NCBI RefSeq assembly: GCF_001623875.1
Contig: NZ_LWAE01000001.1
Location: 1 to 64,000, forward strand
Reading direction: 5' to 3'
Length of the DNA stretch: 64,000 nt
Source of the DNA: Clostridium magnum DSM 2767
Lineage (GTDB): Bacteria > Bacillota > Clostridia > Clostridiales > Clostridiaceae
The translations under genes were made by a program, and so were the position numbers. Shown in pieces: positions 42,294 to 51,477 of this stretch. Position 1 is the stretch's first letter. Every line of letters starts with the position of its first letter. The notes beneath the pieces are model-generated. The model saw only the letters and a program-made list of their open reading frames with translations. It ran no database searches and was not told the origin of the DNA.

Positions 42294-42306
42294 AAATTAG
42301 ATCAAT

Positions 42307-42348
42307 AAATTCAGGTGTTTACTAGCAGTGTATACACCTGAATTTTGC
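42307..42348. terminator. Bidirectional terminator between purA and the convergent flavoprotein
   Basis: AATTCAGGTGT and ACACCTGAATT form a perfect 11-bp stem between two convergent genes. Confidence 0.7.
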
Positions 42349-42386
42349 ATTATAATAGGTATGTATAGAATATATAAAATTACTGA

Positions 42387-43619
42387 TTAATTTTCCGCAG
42401 CACTTTTTCCAGCAATAAAACCTGAACTCCAAGCCCATTGAAGATTAAAGCCCCCACAATCACCATCTACATCTAGCAATTCTCCAGCAAAATATAGGTT
42501 TTTAACTAAATTAGATTCTAGAGTGTTTGGATTTACTTCAACTGTATTTATTCCTCCAGCAGTTACCTGAGAATTCTTAAAGGAATTAGTATCACATACT
42601 TCAAAGGTCCAGTTTTTTAGTAAGGTAAAAATATTTTGTTTTTCATTCCAATCTAATTCGTAGCATGGTTTATGTATATTTGAGATAGAAGCCTCTTTCA
42701 AAAGTATAGGTATAATTTTTTTATTTATTAGGCCAACAAATGAGTTTAATACACTTCTATAGCTAAAAATTCCCCAGTGATTTTCTAAAAACTCTATTAA
42801 ATTTTCTTTACTCAAATCAGGCATCATATCAATAGTCATATAGACTGAATTACCTTCAGATAGGGCACAGGAAGCTATACGACTTAACTGGAGTATAGGA
42901 GGACCAGATATGCCATAGTCAGTAAATAGAATCTCTCCAAACTCTTTTCTTATTGAAGTTTTATTTATAATTATTTCAGCAAAGCCATTAAATTTTATAC
43001 CAGATAAAGATTTAAGATTTTTATATGCCAATTTAAGTTGCACAAGGGCTGGCACTGGATTTACTAGACTATGATTTAGTGCCATTGCTAAACTAAATCC
43101 AGATCCGTCAGAACCAGTATTTGGTGCGGATTTACCGCCACAACATAATATTAGTTTATTGCATTCATAAATTTCGCCTGAGGTAGTAGTTATTTTGAAG
43201 CGTTTAGAGTTTTTTTGGATATTTTTTACTTTAGAGTTTAAGTATATAGGTATATTACGGTCTTCTAGAGCCATTCTAAACACATCCAAAACCGATGAGG
43301 CCTGAAGGGATAATGGATACATTTTATCTCCTTCTAGAGTGGTTAATGGAAGTCCTAATGAATAAAAAAAGTTAGTAGTATCCTCTACTGTAAAGTTATT
43401 TAATGCATAGTTAAAAAAATCAGGGTTTTTACTATGAAATCTAGAAGAGGTGATGTTTCTATTAGTTATATTGCATCTACCATTTCCGGTGGTAAGTATT
43501 TTTTGACCTATTCGACTACTACCCTCTAAAATAGCAGTATCTTTCCCCATATCTTTTGTAGTAATTGATGCAATGATCCCAGATGCACCACCACCAATTA
43601 TAATTATTTCATGAAACAA
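42387..43619 (-). CDS. HI0933-type NAD(P)/FAD-dependent oxidoreductase (BaiN/YhiN-like)
   Basis: The roughly 410-residue flavoprotein has an N-terminal Rossmann motif IIIGGGASGIIASI, the family signature GNGRCNITN, LILCCGGKSAPNTGSDGSGF and the C-terminal GELLDVDGDCGGFNLQWAWSSGF. Homologues are widespread, mostly of unknown substrate; one, BaiN, acts on bile acids in another clostridium, which says little here. I prefer the TTG at 43619 (GAGGAG at a spacing of 8) over the TTG at 43628. Confidence 0.88.
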   Translation of the reverse strand: MFHEIIIIGGGASGIIASITTKDMGKDTAILEGSSRIGQKILTTGNGRCNITNRNITSSRFHSKNPDFFNYALNNFTVEDTTNFFYSLGLPLTTLEGDKMYPLSLQASSVLDVFRMALEDRNIPIYLNSKVKNIQKNSKRFKITTTSGEIYECNKLILCCGGKSAPNTGSDGSGFSLAMALNHSLVNPVPALVQLKLAYKNLKSLSGIKFNGFAEIIINKTSIRKEFGEILFTDYGISGPPILQLSRIASCALSEGNSVYMTIDMMPDLSKENLIEFLENHWGIFSYRSVLNSFVGLINKKIIPILLKEASISNIHKPCYELDWNEKQNIFTLLKNWTFEVCDTNSFKNSQVTAGGINTVEVNPNTLESNLVKNLYFAGELLDVDGDCGGFNLQWAWSSGFIAGKSAAEN

Positions 43620-43760
43620 AGAAAACAACTCCTCATAATCAAATTATTATTTAATATTTTACCCTAAATATATAGTTTTTTATATATAAACTAGTAAGAT
43701 AGTTTTTTATATTTTGTATATAATAGATTATATACAAGTATTGAAAGGAGAAATAGGTTT

Positions 43761-44141
43761 ATGGATGCTAAAGAGTTACTAAATTATAAAAATTGGGTAG
43801 TAGTTGGAGATGTACTAAATGTGGAAAAATATGCTTACAAGATACTTAAAGCGCTAAAGAAATCTAATTTTAATGTATCTGGTGTTAATCCAAGAGAGAA
43901 TAGTGATAAGGTATATAAATCATTGGAAGATGTTCCTTACAAGATAGATGTAATAGATTTATGTATAAATCCTATAAGTGGGCTCAAGGTAATTGAAAAA
44001 GCAATTGACCTAGGGGTTGATAAAGTATTAATACAGCCAGGAGCTGAAAGTTACGAAATATTGAATTTATGCAAAAGTAAAGGTATTATAGCTATAGCGG
44101 GATGTGCACTTGTAGAGCTTTCAAATTATGATCCTAGATAA
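43761..44141 (+). CDS. CoA-binding domain protein
   Basis: The 126-residue protein is a single CoA-binding Rossmann domain: NWVVVGDVLNVEKYAYKIL at the N terminus, then VSGVNPRENSDKVYKSLEDVP, IDVIDLCINP and VLIQPGAES. It resembles the YccU family. The ATG follows GAAAGGAG. The PPDK regulator follows after 48 bp. Confidence 0.88.
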   Translation: MDAKELLNYKNWVVVGDVLNVEKYAYKILKALKKSNFNVSGVNPRENSDKVYKSLEDVPYKIDVIDLCINPISGLKVIEKAIDLGVDKVLIQPGAESYEILNLCKSKGIIAIAGCALVELSNYDPR

Positions 44142-44189
44142 AAAACAATGGGATAAAGCCGAAAGTTAGGTTTTAAGGGGGAATTTCTT

Positions 44190-45005
44190 ATGTTAAAAAT
44201 ATATGCAGTATCAGACTCTATAGGGGAGACAGCAGAGCAAGTCGCTAAGGCTACTCTAAATCAGTTTTGTGATAAGATTGATCTGGAGAGAGTGCCATAT
44301 ATAAAGAGCTTTGAAGATGTAAATGAATTTATAAATAGTATTGAAAATAAAGAAAATATAATGATTATTTCTACCATAGTTTTAGTTGATGTAAGGGAGT
44401 TTTTAGTACAAAGATGCATCGAAGCAGGGATACATATAACAAATGTACTTGGGCCGTGTATAAGCATGGCCTCAAGAATTTTAAATAAGGTACCAGATTA
44501 TAGGCCTGGAGCAGTTTGGGGCATGGATGCAAAGTACTATAAAAAAATTGAGGCTATGGAGTTTGCTATTCGATATGATGATAGTAAGGATCATTCAGGT
44601 ATAAAGCATGCAGATGTAGTTCTAATAGGACTTTCTAGAACTTCTAAAACGCCTTTATGTATGTATCTTGCAAACAAGGGAATAAAGGCATTGAATATAC
44701 CGCTTATGCCTGAGGTACCAATTCCTGAAGAATTATATGAGATTGATAGAAGAAAAATAGTAGCACTTACTATAGATCCTATGCAGCTTATCGAGATAAG
44801 AAAACATAGATTAGGCAAGTTTTCAGCGCTTTCAAAAGAAATACAATATGCTAATGCAGAAAGAATACTGCAAGAACTAGAATTTTCAGATAGACTTATA
44901 AGAAGATTAAATTGTAAAATTATAGATGTGACAAAGAGAGCTATAGAAGATACTGCTTTAATAGTAATGGAACATATAGGACACATGGGGATAAAGTCAT
45001 ATTAG
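44190..45005 (+). CDS. Pyruvate, phosphate dikinase regulatory protein (PpsR/YqfL family)
   Basis: A 271-residue bifunctional kinase/phosphorylase of the DUF299 family that switches PPDK (or PEP synthase) off by ADP-dependent threonine phosphorylation and on by phosphate-dependent removal. Recognisable stretches are [17 protein letters not shown], the P-loop-like [18 protein letters not shown] and MEHIGH near the C terminus. The ATG follows AAGGGGGA. The target ppdK is not in this window. Confidence 0.93.
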   Translation: MLKIYAVSDSIGETAEQVAKATLNQFCDKIDLERVPYIKSFEDVNEFINSIENKENIMIISTIVLVDVREFLVQRCIEAGIHITNVLGPCISMASRILNKVPDYRPGAVWGMDAKYYKKIEAMEFAIRYDDSKDHSGIKHADVVLIGLSRTSKTPLCMYLANKGIKALNIPLMPEVPIPEELYEIDRRKIVALTIDPMQLIEIRKHRLGKFSALSKEIQYANAERILQELEFSDRLIRRLNCKIIDVTKRAIEDTALIVMEHIGHMGIKSY

Positions 45006-45113
45006 CAAGTATATTGTAAAATAAATTGTTTATTAATTATTGATAAAAGTGTTGAAATATAAGGGTTTTATCAATAATTAATAAAAAATGCAAAAAAATA
45101 TTTTAAAAATGTG

Positions 45114-45142
45114 TTGACACTTTGGTGAATTTCTTGTATTAT
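45114..45142 (+). promoter_or_regulatory. Promoter of the tRNA array
   Basis: TTGACA (45114-45119), a 17-base spacer and TATTAT (45137-45142). A 40-base leader with a small hairpin (TCGGTGC-type stem, TCGGG..ACCGA) precedes the first tRNA. Confidence 0.8.
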
Positions 45143-45184
45143 ACTCTATGTCGGGTCGTTACAGAGCACCGACAAGTTGACTAA

Positions 45185-45259
45185 GGCCCCTTGGTCAAGC
45201 GGTCAAGACACCACCCTTTCACGGTGGTAACAGGGGTTCGATTCCCCTAGGGGTCACCA
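45185..45259 (+). tRNA. tRNA-Glu (TTC), copy 1
   Basis: Acceptor GGCCCCT/AGGGGTC, anticodon loop CTTTCAC, encoded CCA. First gene of unit 1. Confidence 0.97.
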
Positions 45260-45272
45260 TTTTAAATAATGT

Positions 45273-45348
45273 GGGCGCATAGCTCAGCTGGGAGAGCATC
45301 TGCCTTACAAGCAGAGGGTCACAGGTTCGAGCCCTGTTGTGCCCACCA
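45273..45348 (+). tRNA. tRNA-Val (TAC), copy 1
   Basis: Acceptor GGGCGCA/TGTGCCC, anticodon loop CTTACAA, encoded CCA. Confidence 0.97.
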
Positions 45349-45354
45349 CATTAT

Positions 45355-45431
45355 GGCCCAGTGGCTCAGTTGGTTAGAGTGCCGGCCTGTCACGCCGGAG
45401 GTCGAGGGTTCGAGTCCCTTCTGGGTCGCCA
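45355..45431 (+). tRNA. tRNA-Asp (GTC), copy 1
   Basis: Acceptor GGCCCAG/CTGGGTC, anticodon loop CTGTCAC, encoded CCA. Confidence 0.97.
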
Positions 45432-45439
45432 TAATATTT

Positions 45440-45515
<76 letters not shown>

Positions 45516-45543
45516 TTATAGGAAATATTTTAAAAATTAACAT

Positions 45544-45618
45544 GGCCCCTTGGTCAAGCGGTCAAGACACCACCCTTTCACGGTGGTAACAGGGGTTCGA
45601 TTCCCCTAGGGGTCACCA
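45544..45618 (+). tRNA. tRNA-Glu (TTC), copy 2
   Basis: Identical to the gene at 45185. Confidence 0.97.
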
Positions 45619-45632
45619 TTATTAAATAATGT

Positions 45633-45708
45633 GGGCGCATAGCTCAGCTGGGAGAGCATCTGCCTTACAAGCAGAGGGTCACAGGTTCGAGCCCTGTTGT
45701 GCCCACCA
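45633..45708 (+). tRNA. tRNA-Val (TAC), copy 2
   Basis: Identical to the gene at 45273. Confidence 0.97.
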
Positions 45709-45714
45709 CATTAT

Positions 45715-45791
45715 GGCCCAGTGGCTCAGTTGGTTAGAGTGCCGGCCTGTCACGCCGGAGGTCGAGGGTTCGAGTCCCTTCTGGGTCGCCA
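45715..45791 (+). tRNA. tRNA-Asp (GTC), copy 2
   Basis: Identical to the gene at 45355. Confidence 0.97.
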
Positions 45792-45799
45792 TAATATTT

Positions 45800-45875
<76 letters not shown>

Positions 45876-45903
45876 TTATAGGAAATATTTTAAAAATTAA
45901 CAT

Positions 45904-45978
45904 GGCCCCTTGGTCAAGCGGTCAAGACACCACCCTTTCACGGTGGTAACAGGGGTTCGATTCCCCTAGGGGTCACCA
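45904..45978 (+). tRNA. tRNA-Glu (TTC), copy 3
   Basis: Identical to the gene at 45185. Confidence 0.97.
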
Positions 45979-45992
45979 TTATTAAATAATGT

Positions 45993-46068
45993 GGGCGCAT
46001 AGCTCAGCTGGGAGAGCATCTGCCTTACAAGCAGAGGGTCACAGGTTCGAGCCCTGTTGTGCCCACCA
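45993..46068 (+). tRNA. tRNA-Val (TAC), copy 3
   Basis: Identical to the gene at 45273. Confidence 0.97.
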
Positions 46069-46074
46069 CATTAT

Positions 46075-46151
46075 GGCCCAGTGGCTCAGTTGGTTAGAGT
46101 GCCGGCCTGTCACGCCGGAGGTCGAGGGTTCGAGTCCCTTCTGGGTCGCCA
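46075..46151 (+). tRNA. tRNA-Asp (GTC), copy 3
   Basis: Identical to the gene at 45355. Confidence 0.97.
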
Positions 46152-46159
46152 TAATATTT

Positions 46160-46235
<76 letters not shown>

Positions 46236-46266
46236 AACTGCACAATTTATATTGTGCAGTTTTTAT
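46236..46266 (+). terminator. Intrinsic terminator of the tRNA array
   Basis: ACTGCACAAT-TTAT-ATTGTGCAGT followed by TTTTATTTT. It starts one base after the last CCA. Confidence 0.92.
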
Positions 46267-46407
46267 TTTGCAAAAAAATAGTACATTAAAAATATCCACT
46301 TTTAAAAGCAAAGGAAAGTTAAGTTTTACAATAATTTATACACAGCATGAACTAAAAATTACTCACATATACATTACATTGTGCATAAAATTATAATATA
46401 TTCTGTT

Positions 46408-46463
46408 GATAAAGTGGAAACTTGAATCAGATGGGAATATTGGAGCTGTTACTCATAGGATAA
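46408..46463 (+). repeat. Dispersed structured repeat, copy E (short form, degenerate)
   Basis: ATAAAGTGGAAACTTGAATC...GGATAA with the same internal junction as copy B (CAGATGGGAATATTGGAG) and several substitutions. The rest of 46267-46470 shows nothing. Confidence 0.7.
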
Positions 46464-46470
46464 AACTAAT

Positions 46471-46515
46471 TAAGAAGGCATGATAATTTTCTAGAAACAT
46501 TATCATGCCTTCTTA
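46471..46515 (-). terminator. Intrinsic terminator after the DnaI-like gene
   Basis: AAGAAGGCATGATAAT and ATTATCATGCCTTCTT form a 16-bp stem just after the stop codon on the minus strand. The following T-tract is imperfect. Confidence 0.75.
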
Positions 46516-47499
46516 TTAATATCTTTTATTCTTTATGTTTTGATGAATTCTTATATCTTCACCGAAAAAGTTACATAGCGTAAATTCACCAAGTAATCTT
46601 GAAGAAATTCTCTCTGAATATATCTTTAATAAATCTTCTAAGTCATAATTAGTGGATATTAACATCTTATTCTTTTTAAGAAGTCTTCTATTTAATAAGT
46701 TAAAAAGTTCTGTTTTAGAAAAGTCAGTTATCTGTTCAGAGCCTAAATCATCTATTATAAGTAAATCACAATTTAATAATAGGTCTTCTAATACATCATC
46801 ATTATTAAATCGTATATGCTTTAAATCATGAATTAAAGTTTCGGCAGTTCGGTATATTACTAAGTAACCTCTGTCTAACAGTTCCTTTGCTACACAATTA
46901 GACAAAAATGTCTTACCTGTTCCTGGATTTCCTAAGAATAATAAATTCTCATTACTTGACGAAAAATTTTCGATGAAGTTCCAAGATTTAGATGCTATAT
47001 CCTCAATATTCTTCTTAGGACTTATAGGTTCATTGCCGGTTTTACGAGAAGAATAAAGCTCAATATTAAAGTTTTCGAAGTTATTCTTTTTAAGTATTTC
47101 TTTTAAATCTGAGTTTTCATAATATAATTCCACAAGCTTTTGTTTATAACAAATACATTTATTATTACTAATGAATCCTGTGTCTTTACATTGAGAGCAT
47201 CTATAGTGTAACTCAAGATAGTCTATTGGATAATTATTGCTTACTAAAAGTTCTGATTTTCTAATTCTAAGATCAGTTATTTTTTCTTTTAATTCATTAA
47301 GATATCTATCTTTATTTTCTGAGTTATTTAGAATATTTATTGATAACTTTAAACATAGCCTTGCAATTTCATTTTCTATCTTTATAACCTCAGGAATCTT
47401 CAGTTCTATTTCTTCTCTTCTCAATTTTAGTAATTTCTCTTCGGATGCTCGTATATTTTCATAAACTTTAATTATACTGCTCTGATAACCTTTTATCAT
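46516..47499 (-). CDS. DnaI/DnaC-like helicase loader (AAA+)
   Basis: The 327-residue protein has an N-terminal helical region, a zinc-binding cluster (CSQCKDTGF, then NKCICYK, about residues 100-120) and a C-terminal AAA+ domain with Walker A LGNPGTGKTFLSN and Walker B LLIIDDLGSEQ. This matches the Bacillus helicase loader DnaI. It delivers DnaB helicase to the origin or to restarted forks. The start overlaps the stop of the upstream DnaD-domain gene by 4 bp (ATGA), so the two are translationally coupled. Confidence 0.92.
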   Translation of the reverse strand: MIKGYQSSIIKVYENIRASEEKLLKLRREEIELKIPEVIKIENEIARLCLKLSINILNNSENKDRYLNELKEKITDLRIRKSELLVSNNYPIDYLELHYRCSQCKDTGFISNNKCICYKQKLVELYYENSDLKEILKKNNFENFNIELYSSRKTGNEPISPKKNIEDIASKSWNFIENFSSSNENLLFLGNPGTGKTFLSNCVAKELLDRGYLVIYRTAETLIHDLKHIRFNNDDVLEDLLLNCDLLIIDDLGSEQITDFSKTELFNLLNRRLLKKNKMLISTNYDLEDLLKIYSERISSRLLGEFTLCNFFGEDIRIHQNIKNKRY

Positions 47500-48509
47500 T
47501 TATTATCCCATCCTAATAGTTTCTTCTTTAAATCATCAAAATCATAATCTCTTTGTTTAAAGTTATTGAATGTGCTATTTGAAGATTTATTATAATTATT
47601 GTTTTTAAATCCAGAGTTAGAGTTGTTATTATAGTTAGGTTTTTTAGTGTCCTTTTTAATATCTTTTTTATCAATATCTTCTACTGTTTTAATGCCATCC
47701 TTATACCAGCTTGATAATATTCCATCAATATATTTAAAATCTGATTTATTTATCCTTTGGAAACATACATCACAGGCTTTAAATATAATATCTGTTGGAA
47801 ATTTGTAAGTGTTAATCCATTTACTTAACATTTCTTCTTGTGGTTTCATTATTTCTGCATCTTTTATTCCAAGATAATTTAGTATTTTTCTTATATTAAT
47901 CCACTTATCTTCATGTTTTTTTATAAAAACCTGAGCATCATCTAAGGTTTTTATTTTTGAATCAAACCAAGCAAGAGCTATTTTCTCTATATATCGACAA
48001 TCAGTCTTACCCTTTGATGCACAATATTCTATCAAAAGGAGTAGTAACTCAGGTGAAAAGCCAAAGTCTTTTAGCCAACTTATATACATGGTCATTTCTT
48101 TTGAAGAAAGAGGTCTTCCTAATAGCTTCTCTATGTCTTGTAGCATATCTTTCGTTGAATTCTTATTTAATTCTTCTAATAGATTTATATTATCTTCTTT
48201 TCCTTCAGGAATATCCGATATGTCTAAAAATTCAATATTATAGTTTCCCATGTTATCTATGGGAATTATCTTGATAATATTTTCATCATTCCAGTAGTTC
48301 CATGCATTTAATACATCTGTCTCTAAGAGATGTAATGCGCTTGCCATTATTTGAGAGCTAACACCAAACTCTCCAGAAACACAATATTTTAGCCCTAGAA
48401 GATATACTTTAACAAACTCTCCTCGGGCTTTCGGCATAAATTTATCTATAAAAATATTACTTACAGGGGTATAGTTTGAAGTTCTACTCTTAAATACAAA
48501 AGTGCTCAT
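47496..48509 (-). CDS. DnaD-domain replication initiation protein
   Basis: The 337-residue protein has a winged-helix-like N terminus and two DnaD-type (DDBH2) domains: IEKLLGRPLSSKEMTMYISWLKDFGFS with YIEKIALAWF, and QEEMLSKWINTYKFPTDII with YIDGILSSWYKDGIKTVEDI. An Asn-rich linker follows, and a C-terminal FDDLKKKLLGW tail. It resembles Bacillus DnaB/DnaD, which recruit helicase with DnaI. It is transcribed head-on to the fork, with the DnaI-like gene overlapping. The ATG follows AAGGTAGG. Confidence 0.9.
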   Translation of the reverse strand: MSTFVFKSRTSNYTPVSNIFIDKFMPKARGEFVKVYLLGLKYCVSGEFGVSSQIMASALHLLETDVLNAWNYWNDENIIKIIPIDNMGNYNIEFLDISDIPEGKEDNINLLEELNKNSTKDMLQDIEKLLGRPLSSKEMTMYISWLKDFGFSPELLLLLIEYCASKGKTDCRYIEKIALAWFDSKIKTLDDAQVFIKKHEDKWINIRKILNYLGIKDAEIMKPQEEMLSKWINTYKFPTDIIFKACDVCFQRINKSDFKYIDGILSSWYKDGIKTVEDIDKKDIKKDTKKPNYNNNSNSGFKNNNYNKSSNSTFNNFKQRDYDFDDLKKKLLGWDNK

Positions 48510-48695
48510 ATATGTTAAAACCTACCTTTAATTGAGTTCTATATTTTTTTAATAGTATCTAATAAACAATTATAACAAAATAAAAAAATTATAACAATGA
48601 AAAAAAATCTTGAAAATATGTAATAATTTTTATAATTTGAGACAGAATAAAGAAATGTGGGCAAAAATATAGAAAATTAGAAAGGATTGATTATT

Positions 48696-49682
48696 TTGTT
48701 ACTTGGTAATAAAGCTAAATTGTCATTAAGCTTTTTAGCTATTATTATTGCTGTTGCTGTAATTATTCAATATATACAAAGTAAGCCTAATGCTTATGAG
48801 GTATATATGAACGGCAAACATTTAGCGTTCATTGAAAGTAAAGAAGAATTGTATAATGTAAAAAAAGATATAGAACAAGATTTAGAAAAAAGATTTGGAA
48901 AAACTACAATAAATGATGATATAAAATTTAATTATGTAAGAGTATCATTGAAAGATTTAAGTAGCTCTAAAATCCTTAGAAAAACTGTAGTAAAGAATAG
49001 TACTACTAAAGTATCTGGTGTTTTAATGAAGTCAGATGGGAAAAATGTGGGGTTTCTAGCTAATGAAAATGAAATTATAAAAGTTTTAGATACTGTTAAG
49101 GATATGTATATAAAAGAATATTCTAATTCAGATCTAAAACTAAAAAATCATATAACTTATGTAAAAGAAGATACTAGTATTGGCCATATACAAACTATAG
49201 AAGACATTGTTAAAGTAGTAAATGATAATAAAAAAGATTCTTTAGTATCTTTTATCAAAGAAAGCGAGATAAATAAGACTGAAAACTTAAGTCTTTCTAG
49301 ATCAACGTCCTTATCTAATCTTATGTACACACCATCTAGAGGAGAAATAACTTCACCTTTCGGAGTTAGATGGGGAAAAATGCATAATGGAATAGATATA
49401 GGTGCTTCTATGGGAGATCCTATTTATGCTGCAATGGATGGAAAAGTATGTTGTGCTGAATGGGAAGATGGGTATGGTAATGTAATAAAAATAGATCATG
49501 GATCAGGAGTTCAAACTGTCTATGCTCATTGTAGTAGTATAGGAGTGTCTTTAGGACAATATGTAAAGCGAGGCGAAAAAATAGGTCAAGTAGGGAGTAC
49601 TGGAAGGAGTACTGGGCCACATGTACATTTTGAAGTAAGAGTCGATAATGTTCCCCAGAACCCATCAAAGTACTTAAATTAA
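48696..49682 (+). CDS. Membrane-anchored M23 family metallopeptidase
   Basis: A roughly 328-residue protein with one N-terminal membrane anchor (SLSFLAIIIAVAVIIQYI), an extracytoplasmic middle region and a C-terminal M23 (LytM-like) domain. The zinc and catalytic residues are in HNGIDIG, YAHCS and the final HVHFE, so it looks active on peptidoglycan cross-bridges or stem peptides. The TTG at 48696 lies 9 bases after AAAGGA; a TTG at 48687 is too close to it. The gene is divergent from the DnaD-domain gene. Confidence 0.92.
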   Translation: MLLGNKAKLSLSFLAIIIAVAVIIQYIQSKPNAYEVYMNGKHLAFIESKEELYNVKKDIEQDLEKRFGKTTINDDIKFNYVRVSLKDLSSSKILRKTVVKNSTTKVSGVLMKSDGKNVGFLANENEIIKVLDTVKDMYIKEYSNSDLKLKNHITYVKEDTSIGHIQTIEDIVKVVNDNKKDSLVSFIKESEINKTENLSLSRSTSLSNLMYTPSRGEITSPFGVRWGKMHNGIDIGASMGDPIYAAMDGKVCCAEWEDGYGNVIKIDHGSGVQTVYAHCSSIGVSLGQYVKRGEKIGQVGSTGRSTGPHVHFEVRVDNVPQNPSKYLN

Positions 49683-49802
49683 ATAATTAGTATATATTAA
49701 ATTAGGGGTAGTATCGGAGCTAAAAGGAATTGGGTATTTTAGGGGTGCTACTTCTTTGTTTTATGATGTTTATCCCATAAATTCATTTTTATGGAATAAA
49801 TA

Positions 49803-49831
49803 TTGACAGTATGGGCCTTTTCATATATACT
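49803..49831 (+). promoter_or_regulatory. Promoter of the fatty-acid operon
   Basis: TTGACA (49803-49808), a 17-base spacer and TATACT (49826-49831), directly abutting the operator. Confidence 0.9.
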
Positions 49832-49859
49832 TTGACTATCAAAGTATTTGATAGTCAAA
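49831..49859. promoter_or_regulatory. FabT-type double operator
   Basis: TTTGACTATCAAA (49831-49843), GTA, TTTGATAGTCAAA (49847-49859) is a perfect inverted repeat, each arm itself nearly palindromic. It covers the expected transcription start. The TTTGA-N-TCAAA form is that of FabT sites, and fabT is the second gene of the operon. Confidence 0.85.
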
Positions 49860-49883
49860 AATAATTCAAAAGGGGACGATTAA

Positions 49884-50960
49884 ATGAAACTACCTCCATT
49901 AATTATTGGAGAGCTAAAGGCTAAAGTGCCTATCATACAAGGTGGTATGGGCGTAGGTGTATCTGGCTATAAGCTCTCATCAGCAGTAGCAAATGAAGGT
50001 GGTATTGGTGTGATATCTGGAGTTCAAATAGGATACAGAGAACCAGATTTTGAAACTAATACTAAAGAAGCGAATATTAGAGGATTAAAAAAAGAAATTA
50101 GAATGGCAAGAGAGTTAAGTCCTAAGGGAATTTTAGGAGTTAATCTTATGGTTGCCATTAATAATTATGAAGATATGGTAAAAGCTTGTGTGGAAGAAGG
50201 AATAGATATAATTATATCTGGTGCTGGACTTCCATTATCATTACCTAAACTTGTAGAGGGCAGTAATGTTAAAATTGCACCTATTGTCTCTTCAGGAAAG
50301 GCAGCTGCGCTAATTGTAAAGCAATGGACTAAAAAGTATTCTAGGATGCCAGATATAGTTGTTGTGGAGGGACCTAAGGCAGGCGGCCATTTAGGATTTA
50401 AAAGAGAACAGCTAACAGATGGGGACACATCCTTGGAAGAAATAGTTCCTGAGGTAATAGAAGCCTTGAAGCCATTCGAGAGTGAGTATAATAAATCAAT
50501 TCCTGTTGTAGCAGCAGGAGGAATTTTCTCAGGTGAAGATATTATAAGGTTTATAAAACTAGGTGCTTCAGGTGTACAAATGGGAACAAGATTTGTGGCT
50601 ACAGAAGAATGTGATGCTGATATAGATTATAAGAAGGCGTATGTTAATTCAAGTAAGGATGATATCAAAATTATACAAAGTCCAGTAGGTCTTCCTGGTA
50701 GGGCTATTAAGAATGATTTTATAGATCAAGTTGAGATAGAAAGAATAAGTCCGAAAAAGTGCTTTAACTGTTTAAAAAAATGTAATCCAAAAGAGACTCC
50801 TTATTGTATTTCTAAAGCGCTAATTGAAGCAGTCAAAGGAAATATACAGGAAGGATTAATTTTTTCGGGCAGTAGTGCTTATAAGATAGATAAGATTGTT
50901 ACTGTAAAAGAGTTAATAGATGAACTAGTTAGTGATGCTGAAGAAGTTTATAATGGGTAA
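49884..50960 (+). CDS. Nitronate monooxygenase/FabK-like flavoprotein
   Basis: A 358-residue FMN TIM-barrel protein of the 2-nitropropane dioxygenase family, with VPIIQGGMGVGVSGYKLSSAVANEGGIGVISG at the start, EGPKAGGHLGFKREQ and the FMN-loop GASGVQMGTRFVATEECDAD. Past the barrel is a four-cysteine tail (CFNCLKKC...C, about residues 303-318) that FabK lacks and that could bind metal. It is the first gene of the fab operon, directly after the operator. It may accept electrons or act on a lipid-side substrate; this is not inferable. A true fabK lies at 52740. Confidence 0.85.
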   Translation: MKLPPLIIGELKAKVPIIQGGMGVGVSGYKLSSAVANEGGIGVISGVQIGYREPDFETNTKEANIRGLKKEIRMARELSPKGILGVNLMVAINNYEDMVKACVEEGIDIIISGAGLPLSLPKLVEGSNVKIAPIVSSGKAAALIVKQWTKKYSRMPDIVVVEGPKAGGHLGFKREQLTDGDTSLEEIVPEVIEALKPFESEYNKSIPVVAAGGIFSGEDIIRFIKLGASGVQMGTRFVATEECDADIDYKKAYVNSSKDDIKIIQSPVGLPGRAIKNDFIDQVEIERISPKKCFNCLKKCNPKETPYCISKALIEAVKGNIQEGLIFSGSSAYKIDKIVTVKELIDELVSDAEEVYNG

Positions 50961-51000
50961 AAGACATTTTGGTAAATATTAGTGTTAAAGTGGTGATTTT

Positions 51001-51477
51001 GTGAGTGAGTGTATAAAGGTTCTAAATGAGCTTTTAGTAGATACTTTCAACGACATACTAGAAATAGAACAAAGAGCTCTTCAATCAGGCTCGTTCAATG
51101 ACATATCTGTTACGGAGATTCACACAATTCACGCTATAGGAATGTATATACCTAGAACGATGACAGAGGTAGCATGTAGTCTAAATATAACATTGGGAAC
51201 CTTGACGATAGCAATAAATAACTTAGTTAAAAAGGGCTATGTGCAAAGGCAGAAAAGTCAAACAGATAGAAGAATAGTGAATATCCAGTTAACTAAGAAA
51301 GGTAAGCTTGCTTACAGGGTTCATAAAAAGTTTCATACAGATATGGTTAAAGCTACTATAAAAGGACTTACAGAAGAAGAAGAAGGGATTCTAGTTAAAT
51401 CACTAGAAAAACTTAATGTTTTCTTTAAATCTAAGTATAATTTAAAAACTAACTTAAAGGAGATTAGCAATGAATAA
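51001..51477 (+). CDS. fabT: FabT-type MarR family transcriptional regulator
   Basis: A 158-residue winged-helix repressor with VTEIHTIHAIGMYIPRTMTEVA, recognition-helix region SLNITLGTLTIAINNLVKKGYVQRQKS and the wing DRRIVNIQLTKKG. Its place before fabH-acpP-fabK matches streptococcal FabT, which uses acyl-ACP as co-repressor. The start is GTG with GGTG upstream. It overlaps fabH by 8 bp. Confidence 0.92.
   Translation: MSECIKVLNELLVDTFNDILEIEQRALQSGSFNDISVTEIHTIHAIGMYIPRTMTEVACSLNITLGTLTIAINNLVKKGYVQRQKSQTDRRIVNIQLTKKGKLAYRVHKKFHTDMVKATIKGLTEEEEGILVKSLEKLNVFFKSKYNLKTNLKEISNE

Noticed and set aside
49768..49799. TTTATCCCATAAA...TTTATGGAATAAA as a terminator of the M23 gene
   Set aside because: The stem is imperfect and AT-only, with no T-tract. 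It may be a weak structure but cannot be supported as a terminator.
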